NCBI GenBank assembly: GCA_963555705.1
Contig: OY743182.1
Location: 55,007,092-55,071,091, forward strand
DNA from: Ligustrum vulgare
Taxonomy: Eukaryota > Streptophyta > Magnoliopsida > Lamiales > Oleaceae
Reading direction: 5' to 3'
DNA: 64,000 nucleotides
Positions 20,298 through 31,109 of the stretch are shown in pieces. A program made the position numbers and the translations under genes. The notes beneath the pieces are model-generated. The model did no database searches. It had not been told where the DNA came from and worked only from the letters and a program-made list of their open reading frames with translations. Each line of letters begins with the position of its first letter. Positions within the stretch are counted from its first letter, which is position 1.

Positions 20298-22800
20298 ATG
20301 TTGAGTTTCATGAGTCATGATTTTCCTTTAAAATCATGTTTTCTTAATAGAACAACATCCTATCAAACTTCTGATCTAGTTCTCTTTCCACTACCTTTTA
20401 ACTCCACTATAGAAACATCCAATTCTACTCACCATCTAAATGATATAGGCTGGTGTTTTAAAGGGTATGATGAGAAGTTCTTGGGTGCGAGAGGAGGTAC
20501 TAAACAAGGACAAGAAGGAGGAAACACAAACAACTCTTCTGTTGCCTACATAGCTACTCCTAACATTCTTGAGGATGATGCATGGTTTGCTGATTCAGGT
20601 GCAAACAACCATGTTACAACAGACAAGAACAATCTTACTGGAGCCAAAATCTATGGAGATAATCGAACTATTCTTGTAGGAAATGGAGCACGATTACCAA
20701 TTGCACACAATGGAGTAAAAATATTATCTGCTAAAGATGATAAAACACTGTTTCTTAATAATTTTTTACATGTTCCCAAGATAAAGAAGAACTGATTAGT
20801 GTGTCAGAATTTACAGCTGATCATTTGGCGTCTATTGAGTCTTATCATAACACTTGTGTTGTGAAGGATCTACAAACGAGGGAGAACCTGCTGCAAGGGA
20901 AACTTAAAGATGGCCTATACCAACTCCTTCTTCCAAACAAATTAACAGCCAGATACTCAGCTTACAGTCAAGAGTCTAGAAGCTTTGTTTTTACTCTTAG
21001 TGTTAATCAAAATCATGTAAAAAATGAGTCATCTTCAACGTCCTTGTTAGAGTTGTGGCACAAAAGGCTGGGTCATCCTTCTGTGCATGTTTTGAGTAAT
21101 GTTCTTAGGGTCTTACAATAAAGCTTTTATCAAAAAATAGAAATATTTCTTTTGTGAAGCTTGCAAGTTTGGAAAGTCACGTGCTTACCCTTCAATGTAC
21201 CTACCTCACAATCTCGAAATCCTTTAGATCTTATCTTCACAAACGTTTGGGAACCTGCCCTCATTAATTCCTCGATTGGATTTAGAAATCATGTATTATT
21301 TGTGGATGATTACAGTAGACATGTCTGGATATACCCAATGAAACAAAAATCAGAAACATTATCTCATTTTATCCACTTTAAGAAACTGGTTGAAAACCTC
21401 TTTGAGAGAAAAATTAAAACGTTGCAATCTGATTTTGGTGGAGAGTACAGGACCTTTAGTAAATATGCACAAGAATCAGGAATCCATTTGAGATATTCAT
21501 GCCCTTATACCTCAGCTCAAAATGGGAGAGCAGAAAGGAAACATAGACTTTCATGACACTTTCAACCCTGTTATAAAGTTGTTATAAAGTCATCAACCTT
21601 GAGGATTATTCAATCTTTTACTATGCAAAGAGATTGGTTAATTAGGCAAGTTGATATAAACAATGCTTTCCTAAATGGTGTGTTGGAAGAAGAGGTTTTT
21701 ATGAAACAACTTGAAGGTTTTCAAGATAAAAGGCTACCTGGTCTAGTCATGTATGCAAACTGGAAAAAGCATTGTATGGGTTAAAGCAGGCTCCAAGAGC
21801 GTGGTATGATAAATTGAAGAATACCCTAATCAGTTGGAGCTTTACTCAATCAAAGTCTGACAATTCTTTGTTTTTCACAGAAAATGAATCACACATTACT
21901 TATGTACTTGTATATGTTGATGATATAATCATCACTGGAAGCTCCAAACAGAGGATTGAAGAACTTATTAAATTGCTTAACAGCACGTTTGCTTTAAAAG
22001 ACTTTGGTCATCTCAATAAATTTCTTGGGATAGAACTTAGTAGAAATGTAATTGGTCTTCATTTATCACAAAGGGGATACATACTTGAGTTATTGAAAAG
22101 GTTTGAATATGATAAGTTAAATTCATGCTCAAAAACCTATGGTTAGTGGAAAATTGGTGTTAAAGAATGATGGAGAGAAACTGAGAAATGCAACTCTATA
22201 CAGAAGTGCAGTTGGGGCACTCCAGTACTTGGGGTATACAAGACCAAACGACATTTGCTTTGCTATCAACAGGATGAGTCAGGTTTTGCAACAGCCAACA
22301 GAAGTTCATTGGAATGTCCTAAAAAGAATATTTAGGTATTTGAGAGGTACTCTGAATTATGGGATTTTGCTTCAGAAAAGTGAGCAACTGAATTTAATAG
22401 CCTTTGGAGATGCTGATTGGGCATCATAAGGATGATAGAATATCCAATGTGGGGTATTGCGTGTATTTGGGAAAGAATTTGGTGTTTTAAGAAGTAGCAC
22501 GTGGTAGCCAGGTCTAGTATGGAGGCTGAATACAGGAAACTAGCTAATAGTGCTTTAGAAATAACTTAGATCCCGTCTCTACTTTGTGAACTCAAAACTG
22601 AACTAACTAATATACCAAGGATCTGGTGTGACAATATTGTAGCAAGTGCCTCAGCTTCCAATCTAGTTTTTCATGCCCGGACCAAGCATATAGAATTGAA
22701 TGTTCATTTCGTAAGAGATAAGGTACTAAATAAGGAACTACAAGTTGATTATATAATATGAGAAGAACAAACAACAGACATTTTAAGTTTTAACTAAGCC
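20298..22800 (+). pseudogene. Copia pol remnant (protease, integrase, RT, RNase H)
   Basis: The protease piece (20298-20795) contains WFADSGANNHVT with the catalytic DSG. A GAG-pre-integrase piece follows (LWHKRLGHPSVHVL, 21050-21100), then the integrase core (21161-21556) with DLIFTNVWEP, FVDDYSRHVWIYP and LQSDFGGEY..NGRAERKHR. After 21556 the sequence jumps to RT with QVDINNAFLNG, so the integrase C-terminus and RT N-terminus are deleted. RT continues with ALYGLKQAPRAWYDKL-like sequence and YVDDIIITG (21772-22146). RNase H runs to about 22800 with ARSSMEAEYRKLA and FHARTKHIELNVHFVRD. Multiple stops and frameshifts make it dead. Confidence 0.9.
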
Positions 22801-22866
22801 TCTACCACTGGCAAGATTTCTGTATTTAAGAGGCCAACTTGGAGTGTTTGAGAGAAACTCCAGTTT

Positions 22867-22877
22867 GAAAGGGGGAG
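22867..22877 (+). other. Polypurine tract of the copia element
   Basis: GAAAGGGGGAG lies one base before the 3' LTR start TGAAAATG, the expected place for plus-strand priming. Confidence 0.88.
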
Positions 22878-22878
22878 T

Positions 22879-23285
22879 TGAAAATGTTTGTCTCATTTCA
22901 GAATCAAGGGACTCAATCAGCATAAATGATAGTTCAAGAGGAGCATGCAATTATGCAAAAACAGCAGAGTTAAATAGAAAGGAAAAAAAAAAAAAAACAT
23001 AGTAACTTACCTTTGGCCACAATTGAGAAATGTCACTTTACTGAGCTTCTTCCTTCAGCTGATTCAGCGTTATTAGAAACATTACACCTGGCTTGCAATG
23101 CGAATATCATGGAAATCAAGGATGATTAGCTATATTTTTCTTTTTTGAGTTCTTTTGGATTTATTAGGATTTATTTATACATTTTGTTCTATAAATACTA
23201 GACTCGTAGTCTGTATATTGTATGCAAAAATATTATTCCCTTTCAATATACTGAAGATTTTATAACTTCATTCTTTGAAAATTTA
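22879..23285 (+). repeat. 3' LTR of the copia element
   Basis: This is the second copy of the 18835-19232 sequence, with about the same start and end. It has a longer A-run near 22987. Confidence 0.88.
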
Positions 23286-23867
23286 TCTACGAAGAACTCA
23301 ATCCCTTTTTCATGACATGATGCCAAGATTTCCAAGATTTGATTATGCATCTAAATTGCAAATTACGCCATAATCGAAACACAGTATGTAAGCCATAATC
23401 CAAGAAGTTGGCATATTAGATGCAAAAGCTTCAACTCTGAAGAAATGAAAACCATACGTAGTCCAAATAGTTATTTAAATCATATAATCAGAAACGTAAG
23501 CATTGTGTTATATATTAACATGATATGATGGAAGAAATTATTGGGAAACAAACTGATGCCTGAATGTGAAGGCTTTGGTAGGACTGAGGAAACCCATCTA
23601 CGTCTTTCTTTTCATCATATATATGGCGGACATAATAGCATCTACAAAGAGAACACAATTAAGCAAGGAATGGGTCGGTAACATCAAAAGAGATCGCCCA
23701 CGTGTTGGATGCATCGAGCCTAAGAGCAACTCCAATCATTACACCCAATTAGTCATTTAGACCTCCAAAACTGCTGGATTTGAGACCCTATTTTAAAAAA
23801 ATTAATTTCCTATTTGGAACAAGATATCTGTCATTTTTCTAAAGAGGTAAGTAAAATAATTCTAAAA
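23286..23867. other. Intergenic between copia element and gene 1
   Basis: No coding region is supported. It includes the 3' flank of the minus-strand membrane-protein gene, and so presumably its transcript end. Confidence 0.4.
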
Positions 23868-26120
23868 CTATTCAATGTTCAGATAAAAGTCGGGTGCACT
23901 ACTTAATAATTCCAAGTCACATTTTCCGGAAGAAGAGTCGCCACACGGGTGGTGATCATTCTTTCTGGTCAGTGCACGCCATTCATCAATGCTTGCCATT
24001 TCATCTGGATCTAATGCTGGAAGTGGTTTCCCGTTAAGAATTTCCAAAATCTTCTCCGTTTTACCCAGCAGAAGAATTGAATTGCGCACAGTTTGCTCTC
24101 TTTCTTCAATGGTGCTGCGATGGCATGTCATGGATATTACACGTGGTAAGTTGGTAAGACAAGCCCCTATTACATCCGCAATCATCCCAGAAACCACTTC
24201 AAATATTTTGTCACGGCATAGGCATTCACTCCCTCTGTTATCAAGATTTAGCACAAGTGTTTGACATGTTCTGTACATTGAATTGGCGGCCAAAACCTTG
24301 TTAGGCCATCTTGAAGGGTCTCTTAAAAAACTTAATGCATCATTCTTTCTCAGCTCCGTGAACCTGTGCTTTGCTGCATCAGACAGCTCTGAGATTATAT
24401 CTCTTGAGCTCTTGCCTTCCATTCCCATTTCCCGAAGATCCACATCCAACCACCTGTAATGGAGATCAACTCCAACCCATACAATTTCTGCTGCATGCCT
24501 GCTATTAATTAAAGTGTCTCCTTTTGTGTTCAGGTTGTTCTCTATGACTCTAATGTACTCAAGGCCTTGGTGTACGCTGTGTATCAACTCCTTCACTAAA
24601 TCAAAGTTGCTGTTGCCTATTGCGACTGCAATGCTTGTTAGTGTCACCACAGGAAGAGCCCAACAGTAGGGAGGTTCTTCAGAGTCTAGCGAAGAAACCT
24701 GGTCGCTGTCAAATTTCTTCACACCCTCAAATCCATTCAGTTTCTCCAAAAGTTTTACTAGATTTCTTGGCTGCTTCTTTTTCCCCATTCTGATCCAATG
24801 ACCAGTGGCATCCCTCTCCCTCTCGGTCACAATGTCAATCAATTCTTCCTCTCCCTCAAGATACATCACAAAATTTCTAAGTTCCAGCTTCGGCCTGGAA
24901 TGTGACTTGGAAACAGTCTTGTTGCATATGCCTAAGCAGATAAGTTTCTTACTGCACTGGATGATGATCAGTAACCGGCTCATAAACAATATAGAAATAA
25001 GCCGGACAGACTTGCTCAGTAACACCATTGCTTTCTGAACCCAAATGGATAGATTCAAGACTTTATTCTTTGTAACGTACATAATTTTTCTACCATTCCG
25101 ACCAAAGATTCTATAATTTATTGGACAGTCTCTCCACTCATATAGTTTCCGTATCCAATAGTTTTCCACTGCGAACTCAGCTTTGTAGTTCTTCTGGTTT
25201 CTCTTCGGGCACCTGAATTTTATGGATATGAACCATCTTGAAGCTGGGGCGAGAGTACCTACTCCTACTGCTATAGCTTGAGTTACAAAAATTAAAGTAG
25301 TCGACCATTTGTAATCCGAGTCTCCCTCACAAAATTTAAAGCACCAGGGCGTCAAGTAATTGCGAAGCATGGCTTCTGTTAGAGTGACAGCGCTCAGGAG
25401 ACAGAATGCACCTGAAGCTGTGCACGTTGCCATACGCCCTATCACAAATTGTGGGTTACAAGTATTGGCCATCATCCAGTATCTCGTCAAATCATCTCTG
25501 AGTTTCTCAGGTACGTATGGATTTGCATTGTTATCACATTCTTTCATTGCTAGTTTATACTTCTTTCTATATTTCAAATCAAAGAATGACTTTGTCGACG
25601 GAATTGTTAGAGCCGAAGAAACCAAGATTGCAAACAAAATCACCATGAGGAACATGATGATGGCATGCTCCTTCCAAAACACATAAATTACCCCGGTACC
25701 TAATTGGATCCCAATATTGACAATGACAGTAATGACTAGAATTCCCAAGGCCACAACATTCATCATCAGCTCTTGATTTCCCATGGTACCTAAAGAAGGC
25801 AGAAAGTTACCTATTGCTGTGCAGATAAAGGTGGTACTGCTGAGTTTCGCAAGCTGGTCGTGGGGGCGAGGCATGGACGTATTCAAGTCAACCGCGAGTT
25901 TGATCGCCACACTTATCAGAGTCAGGGTCGTGGCATTGAGAGAGAAGAATTTGCACGGGAACCAGAACTTTCTATAGCTAAATCCACGAAAGACGTCAAT
26001 AGCCATGGCCAAAGCACATGCTGCAGAGGCTGCAGCCACATAGATTCCGATCCACGGCATCGGCTCGTTGAATTTGGAGTCATCCAAGGTTCCATTGATG
26101 CTGCAACCAATCTTTCCCAT
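23868..26120 (-). CDS. Multi-pass membrane protein of unknown function (paralogue 1), 750 aa
   Basis: A single uninterrupted frame of 750 codons with no introns. Hydrophobic segments lie at about residues 23-43, 57-78, 92-112, 119-148, 153-174, 229-250, 274-300 and 356-392, so roughly eight membrane spans occupy the N-terminal half. The C-terminal half (about 400-750) is soluble, charged and mostly helical, with HWIRMGKKKQPRNLVKLLEK and LHYRWLDVDLREMGMEGKS as marked conserved blocks. No signal peptide is obvious. The start is supported by the near-identical first residues MGKIGCSINGTLDDSKFNEP in the paralogue at 60570-62813. I do not recognise a named domain. It looks like a plant-specific family in which copies expand locally. 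The biochemical role is unknown, and a transporter or membrane-anchored signalling role would be guesswork. Confidence 0.88.
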   Translation of the reverse strand: MGKIGCSINGTLDDSKFNEPMPWIGIYVAAASAACALAMAIDVFRGFSYRKFWFPCKFFSLNATTLTLISVAIKLAVDLNTSMPRPHDQLAKLSSTTFICTAIGNFLPSLGTMGNQELMMNVVALGILVITVIVNIGIQLGTGVIYVFWKEHAIIMFLMVILFAILVSSALTIPSTKSFFDLKYRKKYKLAMKECDNNANPYVPEKLRDDLTRYWMMANTCNPQFVIGRMATCTASGAFCLLSAVTLTEAMLRNYLTPWCFKFCEGDSDYKWSTTLIFVTQAIAVGVGTLAPASRWFISIKFRCPKRNQKNYKAEFAVENYWIRKLYEWRDCPINYRIFGRNGRKIMYVTKNKVLNLSIWVQKAMVLLSKSVRLISILFMSRLLIIIQCSKKLICLGICNKTVSKSHSRPKLELRNFVMYLEGEEELIDIVTERERDATGHWIRMGKKKQPRNLVKLLEKLNGFEGVKKFDSDQVSSLDSEEPPYCWALPVVTLTSIAVAIGNSNFDLVKELIHSVHQGLEYIRVIENNLNTKGDTLINSRHAAEIVWVGVDLHYRWLDVDLREMGMEGKSSRDIISELSDAAKHRFTELRKNDALSFLRDPSRWPNKVLAANSMYRTCQTLVLNLDNRGSECLCRDKIFEVVSGMIADVIGACLTNLPRVISMTCHRSTIEEREQTVRNSILLLGKTEKILEILNGKPLPALDPDEMASIDEWRALTRKNDHHPCGDSSSGKCDLELLSSAPDFYLNIE

Positions 26121-26800
26121 ATTTTTTTTTCTCCTCAGAAGATCTCTTTCAGTTGCTACGAAATTTGAGGATTTACTTCCTTTTTCTTTTTATCTGATTC
26201 AAAATTTGATGTTAATGAACTTGGAAATCTTGAAAAGGCCAAGTAAAATTGAGATGTCCCACTTCTGGTTTTGTAAGTCAATAGATGCTAGAATCACCAG
26301 TATTTCGATGTGGGGCCCATACTAAGCATTAAGCAAGTGCTTGAAAAATTATTATTTGTCTTTGAATTTTTTGTACACAACTTTAATTACGCATATTTTT
26401 TTGAAATTATTTTTTAACAACATATTTATCCCAAGCACTAAATTTCATAGTATGTGTTTGGTATTGTTTAAAAAATATTTTTTAAAAATGAATAGTGATT
26501 TTTAGGAGAATGAATGATTGAAATTTGGTTAAAAAGTAAAATATTGTGGACTCGACTTTGAATGAATAATTAAGATTGAGTATTGTAGAAAAAATAGAAA
26601 CTTTTAAAGAGAACCAAACATGGGCTTATAAATAAAAGTAAATAAAAATCAGCCAAGCTGCATCCGTGTACTATATATCCCATTCAACTGCTAATTTTTT
26701 CTGTATTGAAAACGTCGTTCATGGTTGACTTGACTCGGTTTATAATTTTTGTATTTATTTGTTTGTATATGTCAGCAGTGAAGTCGGTTTGACAATCTAC
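26121..26800 (-). promoter_or_regulatory. Upstream region of paralogue 1 with blocks shared with paralogue 2
   Basis: Short blocks are shared in the same order with the region upstream of the second gene: AGTTGCTAC, AGGATTTA, GAACTTGGAAAT, CTTGAAAA.G.CAAGTAA, CTAGAATCA.CAGTAT, and CATGGTTGA followed by TTTATAATTTTTGTAT (26720-26760). The last block contains two TTGAC cores here, the W-box core used by WRKY factors. Function is inferred only. Confidence 0.45.
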
Positions 26801-26856
26801 AAATGAAACAAGTTTGAAAAATTTGTTGTATAAAAAAGGATATGCAAAACTTATTG

Positions 26857-26882
26857 ATTATTATTATTATTATTATTATTAT
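26857..26882. repeat. (ATT)n microsatellite
   Basis: About eight uninterrupted TTA/ATT units. Confidence 0.9.
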
Positions 26883-27457
26883 ATGTAAAAAGTTAGTTAT
26901 TCAATTACTCTATCAGCTTAATGAAAAAATTGTGTATTAAATAATGTACTAATTTACTCGATCGAAAGACTTTGATTCAAATTTAGAAGAAGAGGAAATA
27001 ATGTTGAGTTACAATTTATAAACCCGGTCCGTATATTAAAATAAAATCTATATCGAGTTGATTGAAAACTATTTGAAATATTATTTGTATTTGCCCAGAC
27101 AGCTGCATATGTAACATGGATTGATTTCTAAAACTGAGTATATATTATCGTCTCCTGGGATCAATTTTGTGTGTAATGAGATGAGATACTGATAGAATAC
27201 GTTGATGGCAATTTTTGTAGCAGATTGTAATTATTATCGTGTAATAGTAATTGTTAGAAGATATTTCAGATTGTTAATTTGTTAAATGTTTGTTTTTATG
27301 TTACTTATTATATGTTTTAAACTTGATAGATACAAGTGCGATGGACATAACGTGTATGCAATAATGCACCTTATATATTTGACTTTTGTATTAAGAACTC
27401 ACCAGTTTTTCATTGCAATTAATTTACACTATAAAGCATTTCCATAGTGCCTCCACC

Positions 27458-27651
27458 CGGTGGCGGATCCACCACATGGCGAGCCGATGCGCTTGCCCGT
27501 GCTGAATTTGTCGGGAAAAGATTTAGTTAGATTTTTTGGCATTTTTTAGGCGACGACTCAAAAATAGAGTTATTTTACCGATGTCCGCCCGGACTGAACA
27601 AAATTTCTTAATGGGCGCTCTGACTGAAAAAAGTTTCTGGATCCGCCACTG
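27458..27651. mobile_element. hAT-type MITE, 194 bp
   Basis: The ends are CGGTGGCGGATCCACCA and TTCTGGATCCGCCACTG, inverted repeats sharing GTGGCGGATCCA. A perfect 8 bp target duplication CCTCCACC flanks it (27450-27457 and 27652-27659), the hallmark length for hAT elements. It has no coding capacity. Confidence 0.92.
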
Positions 27652-27659
27652 CCTCCACC

Positions 27660-28180
27660 TAAGTTAACTGAACATGATAATAGTGAGTTAACAAACCGTG
27701 TCTAATCTAAGCATAAAATTAAGCAGCTTATGATCCAATGGAAACTGAACGATTAGTTCATGTTCAAGGCACAAGTTTTACTTATCAATGGCAAGATGCA
27801 ACCAACACAAATTTAATCAAGTCCACAATATGGCTATAGATATAAGCACAGTGCCAAGAATAAAAAGCATAATATCTATGAATATATTGTGGGAAAGGGG
27901 ATGGGAGGGTTCTAATGAGGTTTGATCCAAATAACAGAGAGGAAAAATATTTACAGATTTTGTAGTCCTAAATTTGAACAAAATATAGTCCGTCGATGCC
28001 AAAAATGAAAAATTTTCAAATCCATATGATTCATTCATTCATTTACCATGTTGGAGAATCTCAACTATTATATACCGATCTGAGGTGGAAAGTAAAATCA
28101 GCAGTCAAATGGTCAATGATCCAGTGGCAACTCCAATTAACGAAGTGGCCCATGGTATTTCAAAAATGAACTTAACAAGA
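27660..28180. other. Intergenic, no gene assigned
   Basis: A minus-strand open frame at 27817-28038 ends in a hydrophobic stretch (FIDIMLFILGTVLISIAILW), but there is no homologue I recognise and no upstream exon, so it is not called as a gene. Confidence 0.35.
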
Positions 28181-28205
28181 CGGCCACAACCACAATCTTG
28201 CATCG

Positions 28206-28880
28206 TTACCGAGGTGATTTAGTTGGCCGAGGTGATTCCTGCATGCGAGGTGATTGGGCGTGACCGAGGTGATTTTTGCATGCGAGGTGGTTTGGCGTGA
28301 CCGAAGTGATTTTCGGGACCGAGGTGATTGATTACGAGACGACCTTATTGATCATGGATGAAGAGATTATGAAAAGTATGCAGCATTGTCAAATCAGATG
28401 TATTATATGTCAGTAATCATCATTATCTGTAATGTGTCAGTGTAATGATTTGATGTATGTCTGTCAGAAATGTCAATCACTACTGTCAATCACATCCTGC
28501 AGACGTGATATATTGTAATAATTATGTCCAACTTCCTCAACTACTATAAATAGGAGGATTAAATGCTCATTTAAGGGCAATGAAAACTTTGAAAAACTCT
28601 CTATTCTCTTGCCATTTGAACATCGTGAACCGATTAACCATCAGACCAGCACTGAACTAGACGTGAACTCATTCAATCGTCGTCTTAGTTCATTCTTGAT
28701 CTGAATTAAGGTGTATAGAGTATTTATATTGATTTTTACCTTAACCTTTGACAATCAGGTACGAAAGTGAATACTTAACTAATAAACCAAGCGTTCTGAT
28801 TGTCCATAAATAGCAAGCCTCAAAAGACTAAGACTTATTTATTTGTTGACAAGCTTTGTTGACGAAAAGTGACGTCAACA
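28206..28880 (+). repeat. Probable LTR remnant with GAGGTGATT repeats
   Basis: Degenerate tandem units around CCGAGGTGATT and GCATGCGAGGTG fill 28206-28345. A TATA-like CTATAAATAGGAGG is at about 28542, and the segment ends TGACGTCAACA (28880). The order and the GTCAACA end resemble Tat-lineage LTRs, as at 47636. The start and target duplication were not found, so it may be a solo or truncated LTR. Confidence 0.45.
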
Positions 28881-29508
28881 TTGACCATCTTCTTACAGCA
28901 ACAAAACAAAAAATCAACAGGTGAACAAATGCATACAAAACATGCTAGTACAAGTAACTTTGAAACAAGGTGACCAAATAAATACTCAGATAAAATTTTC
29001 GTTACAGTTGGGAAAACGATCCTGATAGAGGGATTTCTAAACTCTTGATTGGCACTCCAATAGCCCCACTATCGGAGGCAAGCAAAAATTGCTCAATAAA
29101 AGTATATGTTCAATTCTTTCTTGCACAAATTTCTATAAGCTTGCATTGTCTCACATCTAGATCAGACTCCACGGAATCAGAGAATGGCATTGACCACTTC
29201 CAAGCTATTGCGGAAAATGCAGCTAAAAATTGAGGCTTTATAAATCGAACCTCTAAAACACACACACGTCAGAAGAGAACTATAAAAAACAGAGAATAAG
29301 TAATTTTATCAGAATACAATATCCACAAATTTGCACATTCCAAAACCTGGAAAGAAACAAAATTGAAGACACCAATTGTCTGATAAATGATGTCAAAACA
29401 TTGTTCACCAATCACCATAACATCAGAGTATGATACTATATTTGTCCTACTTCATGCGTGGCTTTAAAGATTGTAGAAGCCATTGGACCGATCAAGTTGC
29501 ATTCCAAA
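28881..29508. other. Intergenic, possible decayed exon
   Basis: The minus strand near 29230-29100 reads FLAAFSAIAWKWSMPFSDS, which looks protein-like, but I cannot assign it. No complete gene is supported. Confidence 0.25.
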
Positions 29509-30112
29509 TGTTGAAGTCCAGTTGTTTAAGTCCAAGTATTGTAAAGCCCAGCCGGATGCAAAATGGAGCCCAAGTCCAAGTCTTTATCTCCTCCAACCCA
29601 AAGCTCCAGCCTAACTCTGAAGACCCAGATTATTGGCCCAAAATTAGATTTTCAACCATCAGCTTAATCTCAACCATTGGATCTACAAGACTCATCCTAG
29701 TCGTCTGTTTGGTGATAAGGGGTGTGTTTCATCTACTGCCTATTCATTCTTCCAGACGCTTCACTTACTTTCTCTCTCTGGCTCTCGTTCTTTGTGTGTT
29801 TTCTTTTAGAGAGATTCTTCATCTCTTGCACAATTCTTTGTGGTTTAACTTGTGATTCTTTGTGCATAATCAGAAGAATACTTTGAGGATAATTTTACAA
29901 TTTTGATCTGTAAATCTTTGTGGTTCTTAGTGGTATTTTTGTGTGAGATTTGGTTCAGTTTTTGAGTTTGTTCAGATCAGTTCTTATTCTGTACAACATT
30001 TTTTATACTTGTATTTTACTTTTGATTAATAAAGTTCTTTAAGGTTTTTATGTTTACAATTCTCTTTGTGATAATTCTAAGCCTTTTAAATCGTAACTAT
30101 GGTATCAGAGCC
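29509..30112 (+). repeat. Truncated Ty1/copia element: 5' LTR plus primer site
   Basis: An LTR of about 590 bp starts TGTTGAAGTCC (29509) and ends near 30098. It is followed at once by TGGTATCAGAGCC (30100-30112), an exact match to the initiator tRNA-Met primer site. Pyrimidine-rich leader sequence (CTTTCTCTCTCTGG) and an AATAAAG polyadenylation-like motif at 30028 are in the usual places. About 200 bp of leader follow, then no gag, pol or second LTR in this window, so the element is cut off. Confidence 0.82.
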
Positions 30113-30690
30113 TTAGGGTTCGAGTGAATACGCTGTTTTAGACTCAGATCTGATTAGATCCAGAGTCTTTGTTAGTGGATTTGTTGTTTTCTAGAAGTAC
30201 TTTGTGGTTTTCTCAAAAACGATTTTAGAATTTTCTGATTTCTTGGTGGTTCCTTAAGAAACTTTGTGTTATTTTTGAAGATATGAAAAATCCCTTGATT
30301 TGAAATAGTAAGAAGATTAGGAGGAGAATTTTGATTATTGATCCAAGTGATATTCTATCACAAGTGCATCGCTAATTGTCTCGATTCTCTTTTTTTGGAA
30401 GGATGTGTAATGTACTAGAGGCTACTAAATTGAGCTCAAGCAAGGTGTTGCAATTCAAAGAAAGTGTTGTGTCAGAGTAGTCATTGTTTTGCTTACTTTA
30501 TTAAGAACACGTTGCAATCACGATTGTACAAAAATCAAAAATAAATAAATAAAAGGGAAATGATGTTCAAGATGTTATGGTTAGAGCCGATCATGTCATG
30601 AGGTAGACGAGGTGGCTACCTCGAGGGCCAATTTAAAGGGGGTGAATTTCATTTTATAAAACACTAACAGCCTAAACAGACTATCAAATT
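30113..30690. other. Copia leader remnant and unassigned sequence
   Basis: The first 200 bp look like the untranslated leader of the severed copia element. The rest is unassigned. A small GAGGTAGAC/GTGGCTACCTC palindromic patch is at 30600-30625. Confidence 0.35.
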
Positions 30691-31109
30691 AGCAAAAGAA
30701 AATTATTGGGTTAAGTACACAAATAAACAACTACAAGGACCTATATTATAAATATCAAATATTCTAATATATATTATAACTATTAAAAAAAAAAAAAAAT
30801 CCAAAATCAGGTATTTCGAAATTAAGAACAATTTTATCGCTTCCTGGCAAACGATTCTACCAATTGCAGTAAAAAAATCACACCAAAAAAAATTGAACCC
30901 ACGCTTTCATACCAAGTTCACTCAAATCCCCATCCTCAATTTCATACCAATTTTGATTTCGTTCACCCTATAATTGCGTCACTTAATTGCTGTGTCGATT
31001 TTCTTTACACCGATCCACGAAATTTAAGCTCATATCTGATCTGACCAAATTTTTTCAATTCGAGGGGCAGCTTCCAAGTACACTAATATATCAATTACAG
31101 CATGTTTAG

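Larger units (their letters stand above)
18835..23285 (+). mobile_element. Ty1/copia LTR retrotransposon, internally deleted
   Basis: LTRs of about 400 bp (18835-19232 and 22879-23285) flank a copia-order interior: primer site, gag, protease, integrase, RT, RNase H, polypurine tract. The 4.45 kb length and a jump from integrase to mid-RT show an internal deletion. The frame is broken many times. The LTRs show scattered differences and indels. No clean 5 bp target duplication was found at the ends chosen (ATAGT versus TCTAC). Confidence 0.92.

Noticed and set aside
18834..23290. A target duplication for the copia element
   Set aside because: The flanking 5-mers at the chosen ends do not match, and shifting the ends by one or two bases did not give a convincing match.
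27817..28038. Minus-strand frame ending in a hydrophobic helix
   Set aside because: 73 codons with no family match and no supporting exon.
29045..29233. Short open frame that might be an exon
   Set aside because: There is no recognisable domain and no neighbouring exon; only weak protein-like character on the opposite strand.
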